A stretch of 64,000 nucleotides of DNA from an uncultured Tateyamaria sp. (GCF_947503385.1 NZ_CANNDO010000007.1:62001-126000); one strand, 5' to 3'. Positions 52,940 through 63,699 are shown, numbered from the stretch's first letter. Notes: generated by a model from the letters alone, not told the origin. Numbers and translations are program-made.

Positions 52940-54337
52940 ATGGCGGCAAAATCATTCGATGTTGTGGTGATCGGGTCCGGACCCGGCGGATATGTTGCGG
53001 CCATCCGCGCGGCACAACTGGGTCTGAGCACCTGTGTGGTCGAACGTGAGCATCTGGGCGGCATCTGCCTGAACTGGGGCTGCATCCCGACCAAGGCAAT
53101 GCTGCGCTCGTCCGAAGTGTTCCACTTGATGCACCGGGCCAAGGAATTTGGCCTCAAGGCGGACAATGTTGGCTATGATCTGGACGCAGTGGTCAAACGC
53201 TCGCGTCAGGTCGCGGGGCAATTGTCAGGTGGCATCGGCCACCTTATGAAAAAGAACAAAGTTACCGTGATCATGGGCGAAGGGACAATCCCCGCCAAAG
53301 GCAAAGTGTCGGTCAAGACTGACAAGGGCACCGAAGAGCTAACGGCCAAAAACATCATCCTCGCCACCGGCGCGCGTGCCCGTGAATTGCCGGGGCTTGA
53401 GGCGGATGGCGAACTGGTCTGGACCTACAAGGCCGCCCTCACGCCGAAACGGATGCCGAAAAAGTTGCTGGTGATCGGTTCGGGCGCCATCGGGATCGAA
53501 TTTGCCAGCTTTTACAACACGCTGGGGGCCGACACGACCGTGGTCGAGGTCATGGACCGCGTGCTGCCCGTGGAAGATGCGGAAATCAGCGCCTTTGCCA
53601 AGAAGTCGTTCGAAAAGCAGGGCATGAAAATCATGCAAAAGGCGATGGTCAAACAGCTGGACCGCGCCAAGGGCAAAGTGACTGCGCATATCGAAGTGGG
53701 CGGCAAGGTCGAAAAACACGACTTTGACACCGTGATCTCTGCTGTGGGCATCGTCGGAAATGTCGAAAACCTCGGCCTCGAAGGGATGGGGGTCAAAATT
53801 GACCGTACCCATGTGGTAACGGATGAATTCTGCCGCACGGGTGTCGAAGGGCTTTATGCCATTGGTGATATCGCCGGCGCGCCATGGCTTGCGCACAAGG
53901 CCAGCCACGAAGGCGTTATGGTGGCCGAACTGATCGCGGGCAAAAATGACGTGCACCCGATCAAACCCAACTCCATCGCGGGCTGCACCTATTGCCACCC
54001 GCAGGTGGCCAGCGTCGGCCTGACCGAAGCGGCGGCCAAAGAGGCGGGTTACGAGATCAAAGTGGGCCGCTTCCCCTTTATCGGCAACGGCAAGGCGATT
54101 GCACTGGGCGAACCCGAGGGCATGATCAAAACGGTCTTCGACAAAAAGACTGGCGAGCTTTTGGGCGCGCACATGGTCGGCGCCGAGGTGACGGAACTGA
54201 TTCAGGGCTACGTGGTGGGCCAAGCGCTCGAAACCACCGAAGAGGACCTGATGCACACCGTCTTCCCGCACCCGACGCTGTCCGAGATGATGCACGAAAG
54301 CGTGCTGGACGCGTATGACCGCGTTATTCATATGTAA
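52940..54337 (+). CDS. lpdA: Dihydrolipoamide dehydrogenase (E3)
   Basis: 465 residues. FAD-dependent enzyme that reoxidises lipoyl groups of the pyruvate dehydrogenase complex. FAD motif GSGPGGYVAA (12-21), redox-active Cys43/Cys48 in GGICLNWGCIPTKA, NAD motif GSGAIGIEF, and the C-terminal HPTLSE with the active His-Glu pair. A shared operator with pdhA argues that this copy serves pyruvate dehydrogenase rather than only 2-oxoglutarate dehydrogenase. Confidence 0.97.
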   Translation: MAAKSFDVVVIGSGPGGYVAAIRAAQLGLSTCVVEREHLGGICLNWGCIPTKAMLRSSEVFHLMHRAKEFGLKADNVGYDLDAVVKRSRQVAGQLSGGIGHLMKKNKVTVIMGEGTIPAKGKVSVKTDKGTEELTAKNIILATGARARELPGLEADGELVWTYKAALTPKRMPKKLLVIGSGAIGIEFASFYNTLGADTTVVEVMDRVLPVEDAEISAFAKKSFEKQGMKIMQKAMVKQLDRAKGKVTAHIEVGGKVEKHDFDTVISAVGIVGNVENLGLEGMGVKIDRTHVVTDEFCRTGVEGLYAIGDIAGAPWLAHKASHEGVMVAELIAGKNDVHPIKPNSIAGCTYCHPQVASVGLTEAAAKEAGYEIKVGRFPFIGNGKAIALGEPEGMIKTVFDKKTGELLGAHMVGAEVTELIQGYVVGQALETTEEDLMHTVFPHPTLSEMMHESVLDAYDRVIHM

Positions 54338-54413
54338 GATACGGATATTTCTACAGTGACGAACCGGTGGCCGCTATCGTGCGTCCATCGGTTTGTTGAT
54401 TCTGGGGTATTCA

Positions 54414-54812
54414 ATGCAACGCATTTCTCATGTGATGGCGGGGGGCCTGTGCGCCGTTTGGCTGTTGGGCGCGCCTGCTGCGGCGCAGCAGCTTATGTTC
54501 GAGTATTTCACCATGCTCACCCCTCAGGACACGTACAACTCTCGTGGGGCACCGCTGAATGATGTCTGCGCTATCGTCCAGCAGGACCGCGCAAACTTTC
54601 ACAAATTTGGCAAGCGAGACGCCGCAGACGGACCTGATCCGTTCTTTACCACGGCTGAGCGACGGGCAATGATCACCGGACGCTGCGCCTATGACCCGTC
54701 CTATCACACGGTTGGCCGGATCCGGTCCCAGACCATTGGCTTTGTTCTGGTGCGGGTTTACGGCAATGGCAGTTCGGTGAGCCGTGTCCAGATTTTCGAG
54801 GCCGCTGGCTGA
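54414..54812 (+). CDS. Small secreted protein of unknown function
   Basis: 132 residues. Signal peptide of about 25 residues (cleavage near APAAAQQ), then a soluble domain with two Cys (about 52 and 91) that could form a disulfide, and a beta-rich end. No family recognised. ATG at 54414 chosen; an in-frame codon seven residues upstream is possible. Stands alone between lpdA and an MFS gene. Confidence 0.6.
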   Translation: MQRISHVMAGGLCAVWLLGAPAAAQQLMFEYFTMLTPQDTYNSRGAPLNDVCAIVQQDRANFHKFGKRDAADGPDPFFTTAERRAMITGRCAYDPSYHTVGRIRSQTIGFVLVRVYGNGSSVSRVQIFEAAG

Positions 54813-54853
54813 CAAGGCTTGCGCCTGACAGGCACCTGTGGTGAGCGTCGGGC

Positions 54854-56014
54854 ATGTCAGACCGCACCAACTTCCCCCTCGTCTTTGCCCTTTGGGGGGC
54901 GGGGCTGGGGGCTGCCGGACAATATGCCAAGATTTCGGTCATCTTTGGCCAATTGCCTGCGGTCTATCCCGATGCAGGCACGGCGCTGGGATTCATCGTG
55001 TCGCTTGTGGGGTTTGTCGGCATCGTGTTGGGCGTGGCGGCCGGTCTGGTTGTCGCGCGCATCCGCTACCGCCGTGCGATGCTGTGGGCGCTGTGGGCCG
55101 GGGCACTGGTGTCAGCCTATCAGGCCACATTGCCCAGCTTGCCGCTCATGCTCGCGTCCCGTGTGGTCGAAGGGGTGTCGCATCTTGCTATGGTGGTCGC
55201 CGCGCCGACACTGATCGCGGGGCTAAGTGCGGCGCGGCATCGCGGGTTCACCCTCACGCTGTGGAGCACGTTTTTCAGCGTCGCGTTTTCCCTGCTTGTT
55301 GCTGTGGGCCTGCCGTTGGTGGCATGGGGCGGGATCGAGGCGCTGTTTCTGGCACACGCCATTTGGCTTGCGGTGTTTGCGGTGATCCTGACACTGTTCC
55401 TGCGCCCGATCGAGGCGCCGCCGCCGGGCGCGCTGAGCCTGTCCGGCGTCCTTTCGGACCATGTGGCCATATACCGCTCGCCCCATATATCCGCACCCGC
55501 GGCGGGATGGTTGTTTTACACCTTCTGTTTCCTTGCCATCCTCACGGTGCTGCCTCCTTATATCGCACCTGAATTGCGGGCGTGGGTGATGGGGGCCATG
55601 CCGCTGGTGTCCATCGCTGTGTCGTTGACGTTTGGCGTGTTCGCATTGCGTTTTATAACGGCCGTTGCCCTGATCCAGATCGGCTTTGGCGCCTGTGTCG
55701 TGGCACTGCTTTGGCTGTGGGTGGCACCGGGTTTGCCCGTGGCCTGTCTCGCGCTTGCCGGGGCTTTGGGGCTGGTGCAGGGGGCCAGTTTTGCCGCCGT
55801 CCCGCAACTCAACACCACGCCCGACTCGCAGGCGCAGGCTTATGGCGCGCTGGCGCAAACCGGCAATCTTGGCAACACGATGGGCACACCCGCATTGCTG
55901 GCCGTGTTGGGCGTTGCAGGATATCCCGGCCTTGTCTGGACGGCGATTGCGGTGCTGTCCGGTGGTGCGCTGGTGCATTGGTGGATGGCAGCCCGGCGCA
56001 AGGCGCTGGCGTAA
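54854..56014 (+). CDS. MFS transporter
   Basis: 386 residues, about 12 transmembrane helices, with the motif-A-like loop GLVVARIRYRRAM between helices 2 and 3. Resembles small-molecule MFS permeases of the CynX/NarK-like type, but no substrate can be assigned. The methyltransferase gene follows after 27 bases. Confidence 0.82.
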   Translation: MSDRTNFPLVFALWGAGLGAAGQYAKISVIFGQLPAVYPDAGTALGFIVSLVGFVGIVLGVAAGLVVARIRYRRAMLWALWAGALVSAYQATLPSLPLMLASRVVEGVSHLAMVVAAPTLIAGLSAARHRGFTLTLWSTFFSVAFSLLVAVGLPLVAWGGIEALFLAHAIWLAVFAVILTLFLRPIEAPPPGALSLSGVLSDHVAIYRSPHISAPAAGWLFYTFCFLAILTVLPPYIAPELRAWVMGAMPLVSIAVSLTFGVFALRFITAVALIQIGFGACVVALLWLWVAPGLPVACLALAGALGLVQGASFAAVPQLNTTPDSQAQAYGALAQTGNLGNTMGTPALLAVLGVAGYPGLVWTAIAVLSGGALVHWWMAARRKALA

Positions 56015-56041
56015 GTTGGCGAAATCGGCTCAACTGCGCCC

Positions 56042-56602
56042 ATGCCCAGCCTGAACCGCATCATCATGCACCGAAAAAGCCGTAAGATGATCGAAGGGCT
56101 GGACCCCCCAAACCTGCGGGTGGCCGAGATCAGCGGGAAATGGGGGGAGCAGTTCGATTTCGCGGTGTACGACCAGTATCGCTACCCGGAGTTTGACATC
56201 TGCGAGGGACCCATCCGTGACGGCGAGGGCAAGCCGCGCAAATACGATTTGGTCATGGCCAATCAGGTCTGGGAACATCTTGACCGGCCCTATGCGGCCA
56301 CGCGCCACGTGCGCCAGATGCTCAAGAAGGGCGGGCATTTCTGGGTGGCTGTCCCGTTTTTCATTCCTTTCCACGCGGCCCCAAACGATTGCTCGCGTTG
56401 GTCGGCGCGGGGATTAAAAAATCTGCTGATCGAGGCCGGTTTCGCGGCGGATGCTGTCACATCCTGGCAGTGGGGTAATAGACAAGCGGCCCTGAGGAAC
56501 ATGGAAGAGGTCTGGCCGCCTGAATATGATGCAGATAGTGACCCATTGGACGACGATCCCGAGATGCCGATCTGCGCATGGGCTCTGGCCCGGCGCACAT
56601 AA
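56042..56602 (+). CDS. SAM-dependent methyltransferase-like protein
   Basis: 186 residues. Class I fold pattern: VAEISGKWGEQF (nucleotide-binding strand), acidic end of strand 4 in KYDLVMANQVWEHLDRP, and LKKGGHFWVAVPFF (strand 5 region). The glycine-rich motif I is weaker than usual. Shape matches small type-11 methyltransferases; substrate unknown. Confidence 0.75.
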   Translation: MPSLNRIIMHRKSRKMIEGLDPPNLRVAEISGKWGEQFDFAVYDQYRYPEFDICEGPIRDGEGKPRKYDLVMANQVWEHLDRPYAATRHVRQMLKKGGHFWVAVPFFIPFHAAPNDCSRWSARGLKNLLIEAGFAADAVTSWQWGNRQAALRNMEEVWPPEYDADSDPLDDDPEMPICAWALARRT

Positions 56603-56683
56603 GCCTGTTCGCGTTCCGTTCTCACTTTTCCATTGGAGACTCAGGTCGCCTGATCTATATGCAAATCGTTAATGGGGGCGATT

Positions 56684-59617
56684 ATGGCCGAGCAGAAAAA
56701 TATCGAAGTCCGCGGCGCGCGCGAGCATAACCTGAAATCCATCGATGTGGACATCCCGCGCGACCAACTGGTGGTGATCACGGGCCTGTCGGGGTCAGGC
56801 AAATCGTCGCTCGCCTTCGACACGATCTATGCCGAAGGGCAGCGGCGATACGTGGAATCGCTGTCGGCCTATGCGCGCCAGTTCCTCGACATGATGCAAA
56901 AACCGGATGTGGACCACATTAGCGGCCTCAGCCCCGCGATTTCCATTGAGCAAAAGACAACGTCCAAGAACCCGCGCTCGACCGTTGGTACGGTCACCGA
57001 GATCTATGACTACATGCGTCTGCTTTATGCCCGCGCGGGCACGCCGTACTCGCCCGCCACCGGCAAGCCCATTGAGGCGCAGCAGGTGCAGGACATGGTC
57101 GACCGCATCATGGCGATGGAGGAGGGGACCCGCGCCTATCTGCTCGCCCCCATAATACGAGACCGCAAGGGCGAGTATCGCAAGGAGTTTCTGGAACTGC
57201 GCAAGCAGGGGTTTCAGCGGGTCAAAGTGGACGGCGAATTTTACGAATTGGACGAACCGCCGACGCTGGACAAGAAGTTCCGCCATGACATCGACGTGGT
57301 GGTGGACCGGATCGTGGTCCGGGACGGGTTGGAAACGCGGCTTGCGGATTCGCTGCGTACGGCGCTGGACCTCGCAGATGGGATTGCGATCCTTGAAACG
57401 GCGCCCTCTTCGGGGGTTGCCACCCCCTCATCGGGCGAAGAGGGCGCGGAGGCGTCCGATGAGCCCACGCGCATCACATTCTCCGAAAACTTTGCCTGTC
57501 CCGAAAGCGGGTTCACAATCCCCGAGATTGAACCGCGCCTGTTTTCGTTTAACGCGCCCTTTGGGGCGTGCCCGACCTGCGACGGGCTGGGACAAGAACT
57601 GTTCTTTGATGAACGGCTTGTCGTGCCGGACCAAACCCTCAAGGTCTATGACGGGGCGCTGGCCCCATGGCGCAAAGGGAAATCACCGTACTTCCTGCAA
57701 ACCATCGAAGCCATCGCCAAGCATTACGAATTCGATCCCCAAACGAAGTGGAAGGACCTGCCGGCACATGTCAAACAGGTCTTTCTCTATGGTTCCGGCG
57801 ACGAAGAAATTCCGTTCCGCTATGATGAGGGCGGGCGCGTCTACCAGGTCACGCGCGTGTTCGAGGGGGTGATCCCCAACATGGAACGCCGCTATCGCGA
57901 GACCGACAGCAACTGGATTCGCGAAGAATTCGAGCGTTACCAGAACAACCGTCCCTGTGGCGATTGCGGCGGCTACCGTCTGCGTCCCGAGGCACTGGCG
58001 GTCAAGATCGGCCCGGCGGGCGGCGCGCCGCAGGATCGCCTGCACGTGGGTCAGATCGTCCAGATGTCAATCCGCGAGGCCTTCGACTGGTGCGAACGGG
58101 TGCCGGAACATCTGACTCAGCAGAAAAACGAAATCGCGCGCGCCATTCTCAAAGAAATCCGCGAACGACTTGGGTTCCTGAATAATGTGGGACTTGAGTA
58201 CCTTACACTGTCACGTTCAAGCGGAACACTGTCGGGCGGGGAAAGCCAGCGCATCCGGCTGGCCAGCCAGATCGGCAGCGGTCTGACTGGTGTCCTCTAT
58301 GTGCTGGACGAGCCGTCCATCGGCCTGCACCAGCGCGACAATGACCGCCTCTTGGGCACGCTCAAGAACCTGCGGGATCAGGGCAACACGGTGATCGTCG
58401 TGGAACATGATGAAGAGGCCATTCGCGAGGCGGATTACGTGTTCGACATCGGCCCCGGCGCCGGTGTGCATGGCGGCGAAGTGGTGGCCCACGGCCTGCC
58501 GCAAGAGATTGCGGCGAACCCCAATTCGATCACCGGTGACTACCTGTCCGGCAAACGCGAGATTGCCGTGCCTGCCGAGCGCCGCAAGGGCAAGAAGGGC
58601 AAAAAGAAGGTGTCGGTGGTCAAGGCCAACGGCAACAATCTGCAAAATGTTACGGTGGATTTCCCACTGGGTAAATTTGTCTGCGTCACTGGCGTGTCGG
58701 GCGGGGGCAAGTCCACGCTGACCATCGAAACGCTGTTCAAAACTGCATCCATGGCTCTGAATGGCGCGCGCCAAACGCCTGCACCGTGCGAAACGATCAA
58801 GGGGTTGGAGCATCTGGACAAGGTGATCGACATCGACCAGCGCCCCATCGGGCGCACGCCGCGTTCGAACCCGGCCACCTATACCGGAGCCTTCACCCCG
58901 ATCCGCGACTGGTTTGCCGGGTTGCCGGAATCAAAGGCGCGTGGCTACAAGCCGGGCCGTTTTAGCTTCAACGTCAAAGGCGGGCGCTGTGAGGCGTGTC
59001 AGGGCGACGGTGTGATCAAGATCGAAATGCACTTTCTTCCGGATGTCTACGTGGAGTGTGAGACCTGCAAGGGCGCGCGCTACAACCGCGAAACACTTGA
59101 GATCAAGTTCAAGGGCAAGTCTATCGCCGATGTCCTCGACATGACTGTCGAGGACGCGCAGGCGTTTTTTCAAGCGGTGCCCAGCATCCGGGAAAAGATG
59201 GACGCGCTGATGCGCGTCGGCCTCGGCTATATCAAAGTGGGCCAACAGGCGACGACACTGTCAGGCGGCGAGGCACAGCGGGTGAAACTGTCAAAGGAGT
59301 TGTCGAAACGCTCTACGGGTCGCACGCTTTACATCCTCGATGAACCAACCACCGGTCTGCACTTTGAAGATGTGCGCAAGTTGTTGGAAGTGCTGCACGA
59401 ACTGGTGGATCAGGGCAATACGGTCGTGGTCATTGAACACAACCTCGACGTGGTAAAAACCGCCGACCACATTATCGACATCGGCCCCGAGGGCGGCGAT
59501 GGCGGCGGCAAAGTTGTGGCCACAGGCACACCCGAAGAGGTGGCAGAGGTCGCCGACAGCCACACCGGCCACTACCTCAAGCCGATGCTGAACCCGCGCC
59601 GCGTGGCGGCAGAGTAG
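56684..59617 (+). CDS. uvrA: Excinuclease ABC subunit A
   Basis: 977 residues. Damage recognition in nucleotide excision repair. Two ABC ATPase modules: Walker [10 protein letters not shown] (34-42) and [10 protein letters not shown] (about 668), signature LSGGESQRI and [10 protein letters not shown], and zinc-binding cysteines including CPTCDGLG and [19 protein letters not shown] at 56684 follows GGGGGCG. The short Ala/Glu insert after [17 protein letters not shown] (around 245) is a lineage-specific loop. Converges with the Hint protein with 3 bases between stops. Confidence 0.97.
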   Translation: MAEQKNIEVRGAREHNLKSIDVDIPRDQLVVITGLSGSGKSSLAFDTIYAEGQRRYVESLSAYARQFLDMMQKPDVDHISGLSPAISIEQKTTSKNPRSTVGTVTEIYDYMRLLYARAGTPYSPATGKPIEAQQVQDMVDRIMAMEEGTRAYLLAPIIRDRKGEYRKEFLELRKQGFQRVKVDGEFYELDEPPTLDKKFRHDIDVVVDRIVVRDGLETRLADSLRTALDLADGIAILETAPSSGVATPSSGEEGAEASDEPTRITFSENFACPESGFTIPEIEPRLFSFNAPFGACPTCDGLGQELFFDERLVVPDQTLKVYDGALAPWRKGKSPYFLQTIEAIAKHYEFDPQTKWKDLPAHVKQVFLYGSGDEEIPFRYDEGGRVYQVTRVFEGVIPNMERRYRETDSNWIREEFERYQNNRPCGDCGGYRLRPEALAVKIGPAGGAPQDRLHVGQIVQMSIREAFDWCERVPEHLTQQKNEIARAILKEIRERLGFLNNVGLEYLTLSRSSGTLSGGESQRIRLASQIGSGLTGVLYVLDEPSIGLHQRDNDRLLGTLKNLRDQGNTVIVVEHDEEAIREADYVFDIGPGAGVHGGEVVAHGLPQEIAANPNSITGDYLSGKREIAVPAERRKGKKGKKKVSVVKANGNNLQNVTVDFPLGKFVCVTGVSGGGKSTLTIETLFKTASMALNGARQTPAPCETIKGLEHLDKVIDIDQRPIGRTPRSNPATYTGAFTPIRDWFAGLPESKARGYKPGRFSFNVKGGRCEACQGDGVIKIEMHFLPDVYVECETCKGARYNRETLEIKFKGKSIADVLDMTVEDAQAFFQAVPSIREKMDALMRVGLGYIKVGQQATTLSGGEAQRVKLSKELSKRSTGRTLYILDEPTTGLHFEDVRKLLEVLHELVDQGNTVVVIEHNLDVVKTADHIIDIGPEGGDGGGKVVATGTPEEVAEVADSHTGHYLKPMLNPRRVAAE

Positions 59618-59620
59618 CGG

Positions 59621-61189
59621 TCAGGCGGCGCGCAACGCCTGCGCTTCGTACCCTTTGATCATGCTGCGCGCCGCCGGGCCGTAGCTTGACCACGACCGCG
59701 CGAGGTCTGGAAACAGCGACAGGATTTCGTCTTGGGTGTCCGCATCAAAGCCGGGCATCGTCTGGGGGCCGGGCAGATAGCTCTCGCAGGCCACGCCACC
59801 CGCTTCGACGATTTGGTGCGCTTCAAACAACATATGCAGATAGGTCACCACCTCCCAACCGGTTTCAATCTGCACGCGCGTTCCGTCCACCAGATCGCGC
59901 GCTTTGACCAGCACTTCGTCCTCACCAAAAAGCAGTTGCGCCTTGTAACCACCCACCACAATCCGGTGCTGCTGTGACACCCACAGGTCCTGGGCTGCAC
60001 CATACGCGCCGCGCTGGATGCGCACGGGGCGATGGCGGTCGCGTGCGGCGACCGTGCGCTGCCCGATCCAACGCAGCGGCAGCGGGCCATGATCCGCCGT
60101 ATCGACCAGATCGCCCGCCCGCAGGCTTTCGATGGGCCGCAGGCCGTGGGGCGTGCGGATCATTGTGCCGCGGACAAAGCAGGGGACTTGCGTCACTTCG
60201 ACCAGTGCCGTGTCACTGGCACCGTTCTGGTCGGTGACGGTGTAGTTGAAATAAACAGTTTCCGGGTCGCTGTCGCCCGCGACCGTCAATGTGCCGTTGG
60301 CGTTGAGCGTGATGATCTGACCGGTTGCCAGCGTCACGGACTGGCCCGCCACCACCGGAGTGCCCTGAATGGCCGTGATCGTCAGCGTACCGCCGGTGGA
60401 GCTGTCATTGTCCAGCACATTGACGACATTGGTGTCGGCATTGCCCAAAGTGACCGCGTCGTCCTGCGCGACGATGGTCGATTGGACCGACCCGCCCGCG
60501 ATCAGCAGATTGGTGTCATATTGGCTATCGGCCACGTCCGCGACGCCGATCTTGAGCGTGTTGGGCACACCGGAGTTGACCGGGGCAACAAAGGTCAGCG
60601 TGATGGTGAACCCGTCCATCTCGGTGTTGAACTGGTCGCCTGTGTTGTCCTGATACAGGTTCTGCGTGGAATTTCCGTTGATGTTTCCAATGGATGCACT
60701 GCCGTCACCCACGGTCACGGTTGCCTCGACCCCGTTGACCCACACACCGACCACGTCGTTGAACTGCGAATTGGCGTATTCGGGGTATTCTTCCGAACTC
60801 AGGACAAAATCGATGGTGATGAAATCGCCTTGCGGGGTGAAATTCACCTCCATGAACGCGGCGTCAGACGTGCTGCTTGTGGTCAGCGTCTCAAAGTCGG
60901 CATCGCCGTCCACACCGGCCGTGTTGGTTGAGGTGCCCGCGTTCTGGTTGGTGTTGAGCGTGCCGTCCGAGTTGGTGAAGTCCGCTACGTGACCCGTCGA
61001 CAGGATAACGCCGGTGTCACCGGGGGTCACGCCGGGTGATACGGTATCGCCGTCGGTATACACACCCGAGCTGAGCGGATCGCCGGAATAGCTGGCCGAA
61101 TTGACGGTCACCCCATCGCCAAAGATGGTGTTTGCCATCGTCTCAGCAGTGGCAGTGCTGTCGATCGGCAGCTCTGTGGCGGTGGGCAT
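59621..61189 (-). CDS. Choice-of-anchor-L and Hint domain protein
   Basis: 522 residues. An N-terminal choice-of-anchor L domain (about 15-235) with the telltale SEEYPEY motif (132-138), an Ig/cadherin-like VCBS-type domain (about 240-335, DDAVTLGNADTNVVNVLDND), then a Hint_2 domain (337-475) starting with Cys337 in PCFVRGTMI, with RPIESLRAGDLVDT, QQHRI (His408) and YLHMLFEAHQI (His452, His458). Hint domains can self-cleave. There is no signal peptide, so export is likely by a type I system encoded elsewhere. Confidence 0.88.
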   Translation of the reverse strand: MPTATELPIDSTATAETMANTIFGDGVTVNSASYSGDPLSSGVYTDGDTVSPGVTPGDTGVILSTGHVADFTNSDGTLNTNQNAGTSTNTAGVDGDADFETLTTSSTSDAAFMEVNFTPQGDFITIDFVLSSEEYPEYANSQFNDVVGVWVNGVEATVTVGDGSASIGNINGNSTQNLYQDNTGDQFNTEMDGFTITLTFVAPVNSGVPNTLKIGVADVADSQYDTNLLIAGGSVQSTIVAQDDAVTLGNADTNVVNVLDNDSSTGGTLTITAIQGTPVVAGQSVTLATGQIITLNANGTLTVAGDSDPETVYFNYTVTDQNGASDTALVEVTQVPCFVRGTMIRTPHGLRPIESLRAGDLVDTADHGPLPLRWIGQRTVAARDRHRPVRIQRGAYGAAQDLWVSQQHRIVVGGYKAQLLFGEDEVLVKARDLVDGTRVQIETGWEVVTYLHMLFEAHQIVEAGGVACESYLPGPQTMPGFDADTQDEILSLFPDLARSWSSYGPAARSMIKGYEAQALRAA

Positions 61190-61432
61190 ACATCTCGTCC
61201 TTCAGGCGCCTCTCTTACGGCGAGGCTTGCGCCCGATCCTGACGTGGAAGTGCAGCGGAAATGAGAGCAGTTTCAGCTAATTTGATGACAATTGGCCATA
61301 GTTCAGCATTGGCGCAGCAATGCCTGCTGCCTGCGCGAAAGTGTATGTTTTACTCGGGTTTACGAGAGGTGGGCCGACGCAGGTCCTGCGCCGTTTCCCG
61401 GTTTTGCCACATTTTGGTGCGCGTGCCGCGGA

Positions 61433-63352
61433 TCAGCTTTGCCCGTGGCCGCGCGCCATCAGCCGGGGCAACATGGCGCTGAAATCCTGCCCGCGCCCGT
61501 CCTCATCCTCGACAAAGCGGCGATAAAGTTCGGCGGCCATAGCCCCCATGGTCGTGTCCGCGTCGACCGCTGCGGCGGCCTGCTGGCTAAGCCCGAGGTC
61601 TTTCAGCATCAGTTCCGCCGCAAATCCCGGTTGATAGTCGTTGTCGGCGGGGCTCTGCGGGCCAACGCTGGGGGCAGGGCAGTAGGCGTTCATGCTCCAG
61701 CTGTATCCCGAGGATGTGCTGACTACATCGAACATCTTTTGCCGGTCAAGCCCCAGCTTGTCGGCCAGTGCAAACGCCTCGCAGGTGGCAATCATCGTGA
61801 CGCCAAGGATCATGTTGTTGCAGATTTTGGCCGCTTGGCCTGCGCCCGCATCCCCACAATGGACGGCTTTTTGACCCATGATGTCAAAAAGCGGTTCAGC
61901 CTTTGCAAAGGCCGCTGCGCTGCCGCCTGCCATGAAGGTCAACGTGCCTCCCGCTGCGCCACCGATCCCGCCCGATACGGGCGCGTCTACCGACAAAAGT
62001 CCGGCCGCCTCCGCTTGTGCTGCAACCGCGCGGGCGCTTTCGACATCGACGGTAGAACAATCAATGAGCACGGCGCCGGCTGCCATGGCGGGGATCACGT
62101 CGCCCGCGACACGGCGCAGAATATCGCCATTGGGCAGCATGGTGATCACGGCATCCGCATCCTGTACGGCTTGGACCGCACTGTCCGCCTGTGCCACGCC
62201 CGGGGCCGTTGTGCCCGCCACGTCAAATCCGGTGACAGCATGGCCCGCTTTGGCCAGATTGGCGGCCATCGGCGCACCCATATTGCCCAGACCCACAAAT
62301 CCGATTTTCATCCCCGTTCCTCCCAGTTTGAGCGCCATATCTCCCAGCGGCATCAGCATCTTGCTTACGGCTGTGGCGGGCACGTTCTGATCCGCGAATT
62401 GCCATTTTGGCGCGCGGTCCTTGTCGATGATCGCGGCGCGGATGCCTTCGAGAAAATCGCCGTGCTCCATGCTGCGCGCGGTAAAGCGGTATTCGAGGTC
62501 CAGCGCCTTTTCCAGCGTCAGGGACGGCCCGCGCAGCCGGTGCAGCGCCTCGATGGTGCAAGCCATGGACAGGGGGCTGTTCCGGCCCAAGCGTTTGAGC
62601 GTGTCGCGGGCAAAGTCACTGTCCTCGCCGCGCAAGGTGGTGAGGATGTCTGACAAGGCGGCACCATGGAAATGCCGGTCAATGTCCGGCTGTGCCGTTT
62701 GCAAGGGGCCGGGAACGGTGGCGACGCTGCGCGCCGCGACCCTCTGGACGTCTGCGGTGGCCTCAAGCTCAGCGATCAGCGCGGGCCAACCTGCCTCGGG
62801 GATGTAGTGATCCGCAAAGCCTGCGTATATTGCGTCGCTTGCGTTCATGCGTGCAGCGGTCGTGCCCAGATACTCGCCCAAGCGACCGGGGGCGAGAGCG
62901 AGCATCAGTGACCCGCCCACATCCGGCACCAGACCAATGCCGCATTCGGGCATCGCGATCTGGGACGTGTCGCCCACGATCCGGTGCGAGCCGTGGCAAC
63001 CAATGCCCACGCCCCCGCCCATGGTAAAACCTTGGAGAAAGCTGACGACCGGTTTGGGGTAGTGAAATATCTTGTGATTCAGGCGGTATTCGTCGGCCCA
63101 GAATTTTTGACCGTAGGTGTAATTGCCCTTGGTGCCTGTGGCGTAAAGCTCGGCGATGTCACCGCCCGAGCAAAAAGCCCGGTCACCTTCCGCATCGAGG
63201 ATCACAAGGGCGACGGCGTCATCGTGTGTCCAGGCGTTGAGGGCAGCCTCGATGGCCAGACACATGTCGTAGGTCATGGCGTTGAGCGCCTCTGGCCGCT
63301 GGAGTGTGATGCGGCCCGCGCGTCCGGTGATACGGATGGAGATGTCGGTCAT
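61433..63352 (-). CDS. 3-hydroxyisobutyryl-CoA hydrolase-3-hydroxyisobutyrate dehydrogenase fusion
   Basis: 639 residues in one uninterrupted frame. Residues 1-347 are a crotonase-fold 3-hydroxyisobutyryl-CoA hydrolase (oxyanion GGG loop in FTMGGGVGIG, acidic MPECGIGLVPDVG); residues 348-639 are an NAD-dependent 3-hydroxyisobutyrate dehydrogenase (GFVGLGNMG, catalytic Lys in GQAAKICNNM). Each half has the normal length of its stand-alone family. They catalyse consecutive steps of valine degradation. At the joint (ATG 62311) an intact GGGAGG ribosome-binding site remains, so the second enzyme might also be made alone. Overlaps ridA by 4 bases. Confidence 0.9.
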   Translation of the reverse strand: MTDISIRITGRAGRITLQRPEALNAMTYDMCLAIEAALNAWTHDDAVALVILDAEGDRAFCSGGDIAELYATGTKGNYTYGQKFWADEYRLNHKIFHYPKPVVSFLQGFTMGGGVGIGCHGSHRIVGDTSQIAMPECGIGLVPDVGGSLMLALAPGRLGEYLGTTAARMNASDAIYAGFADHYIPEAGWPALIAELEATADVQRVAARSVATVPGPLQTAQPDIDRHFHGAALSDILTTLRGEDSDFARDTLKRLGRNSPLSMACTIEALHRLRGPSLTLEKALDLEYRFTARSMEHGDFLEGIRAAIIDKDRAPKWQFADQNVPATAVSKMLMPLGDMALKLGGTGMKIGFVGLGNMGAPMAANLAKAGHAVTGFDVAGTTAPGVAQADSAVQAVQDADAVITMLPNGDILRRVAGDVIPAMAAGAVLIDCSTVDVESARAVAAQAEAAGLLSVDAPVSGGIGGAAGGTLTFMAGGSAAAFAKAEPLFDIMGQKAVHCGDAGAGQAAKICNNMILGVTMIATCEAFALADKLGLDRQKMFDVVSTSSGYSWSMNAYCPAPSVGPQSPADNDYQPGFAAELMLKDLGLSQQAAAAVDADTTMGAMAAELYRRFVEDEDGRGQDFSAMLPRLMARGHGQS

Positions 63353-63699
63353 GGCAAGGCCGCCGTGCAAATGATTTCGATGTCATAGCCGCTGCCGCCG
63401 ATTTGAACCTCGCCGCAAGACCGGGCCGGCGCATGGCCAACTGGCAACCACGCATCCCAGACTTGGTTAATCGCGTCATAATCGGCGATAGATGACAGCC
63501 AGATTGTGACGGACAGCAACCTGTCTTTGGACGTGCCGACTTGCGCCAGATAGCTGTCCACCTTGGCCAGCGCCGTGCGGGTCTGATCCGCGATCGGATC
63601 GTGGGCGGTGCCACATTGTCCCGCCAAATACACGGTATCGCCATGCACAACGGCTTGGCTCATGCGGGGGGTGGTGTCGAAGCGGGTAATGTCGGTCAT
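63349..63699 (-). CDS. RidA-family protein
   Basis: 116 residues. YjgF/RidA fold: YLAGQCG near 24-30, an ADQTRTALAKVDSYLAQVG helix and the SVTIWL strand; RidA proteins hydrolyse reactive enamine/imine intermediates. The ATG at 63699 overlaps the acyl-CoA dehydrogenase stop by 4 bases, placing it inside a valine/branched-chain acyl-CoA operon. The arginine usually needed for RidA activity near the C-terminus was not confirmed. Confidence 0.8.
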   Translation of the reverse strand: MTDITRFDTTPRMSQAVVHGDTVYLAGQCGTAHDPIADQTRTALAKVDSYLAQVGTSKDRLLSVTIWLSSIADYDAINQVWDAWLPVGHAPARSCGEVQIGGSGYDIEIICTAALP

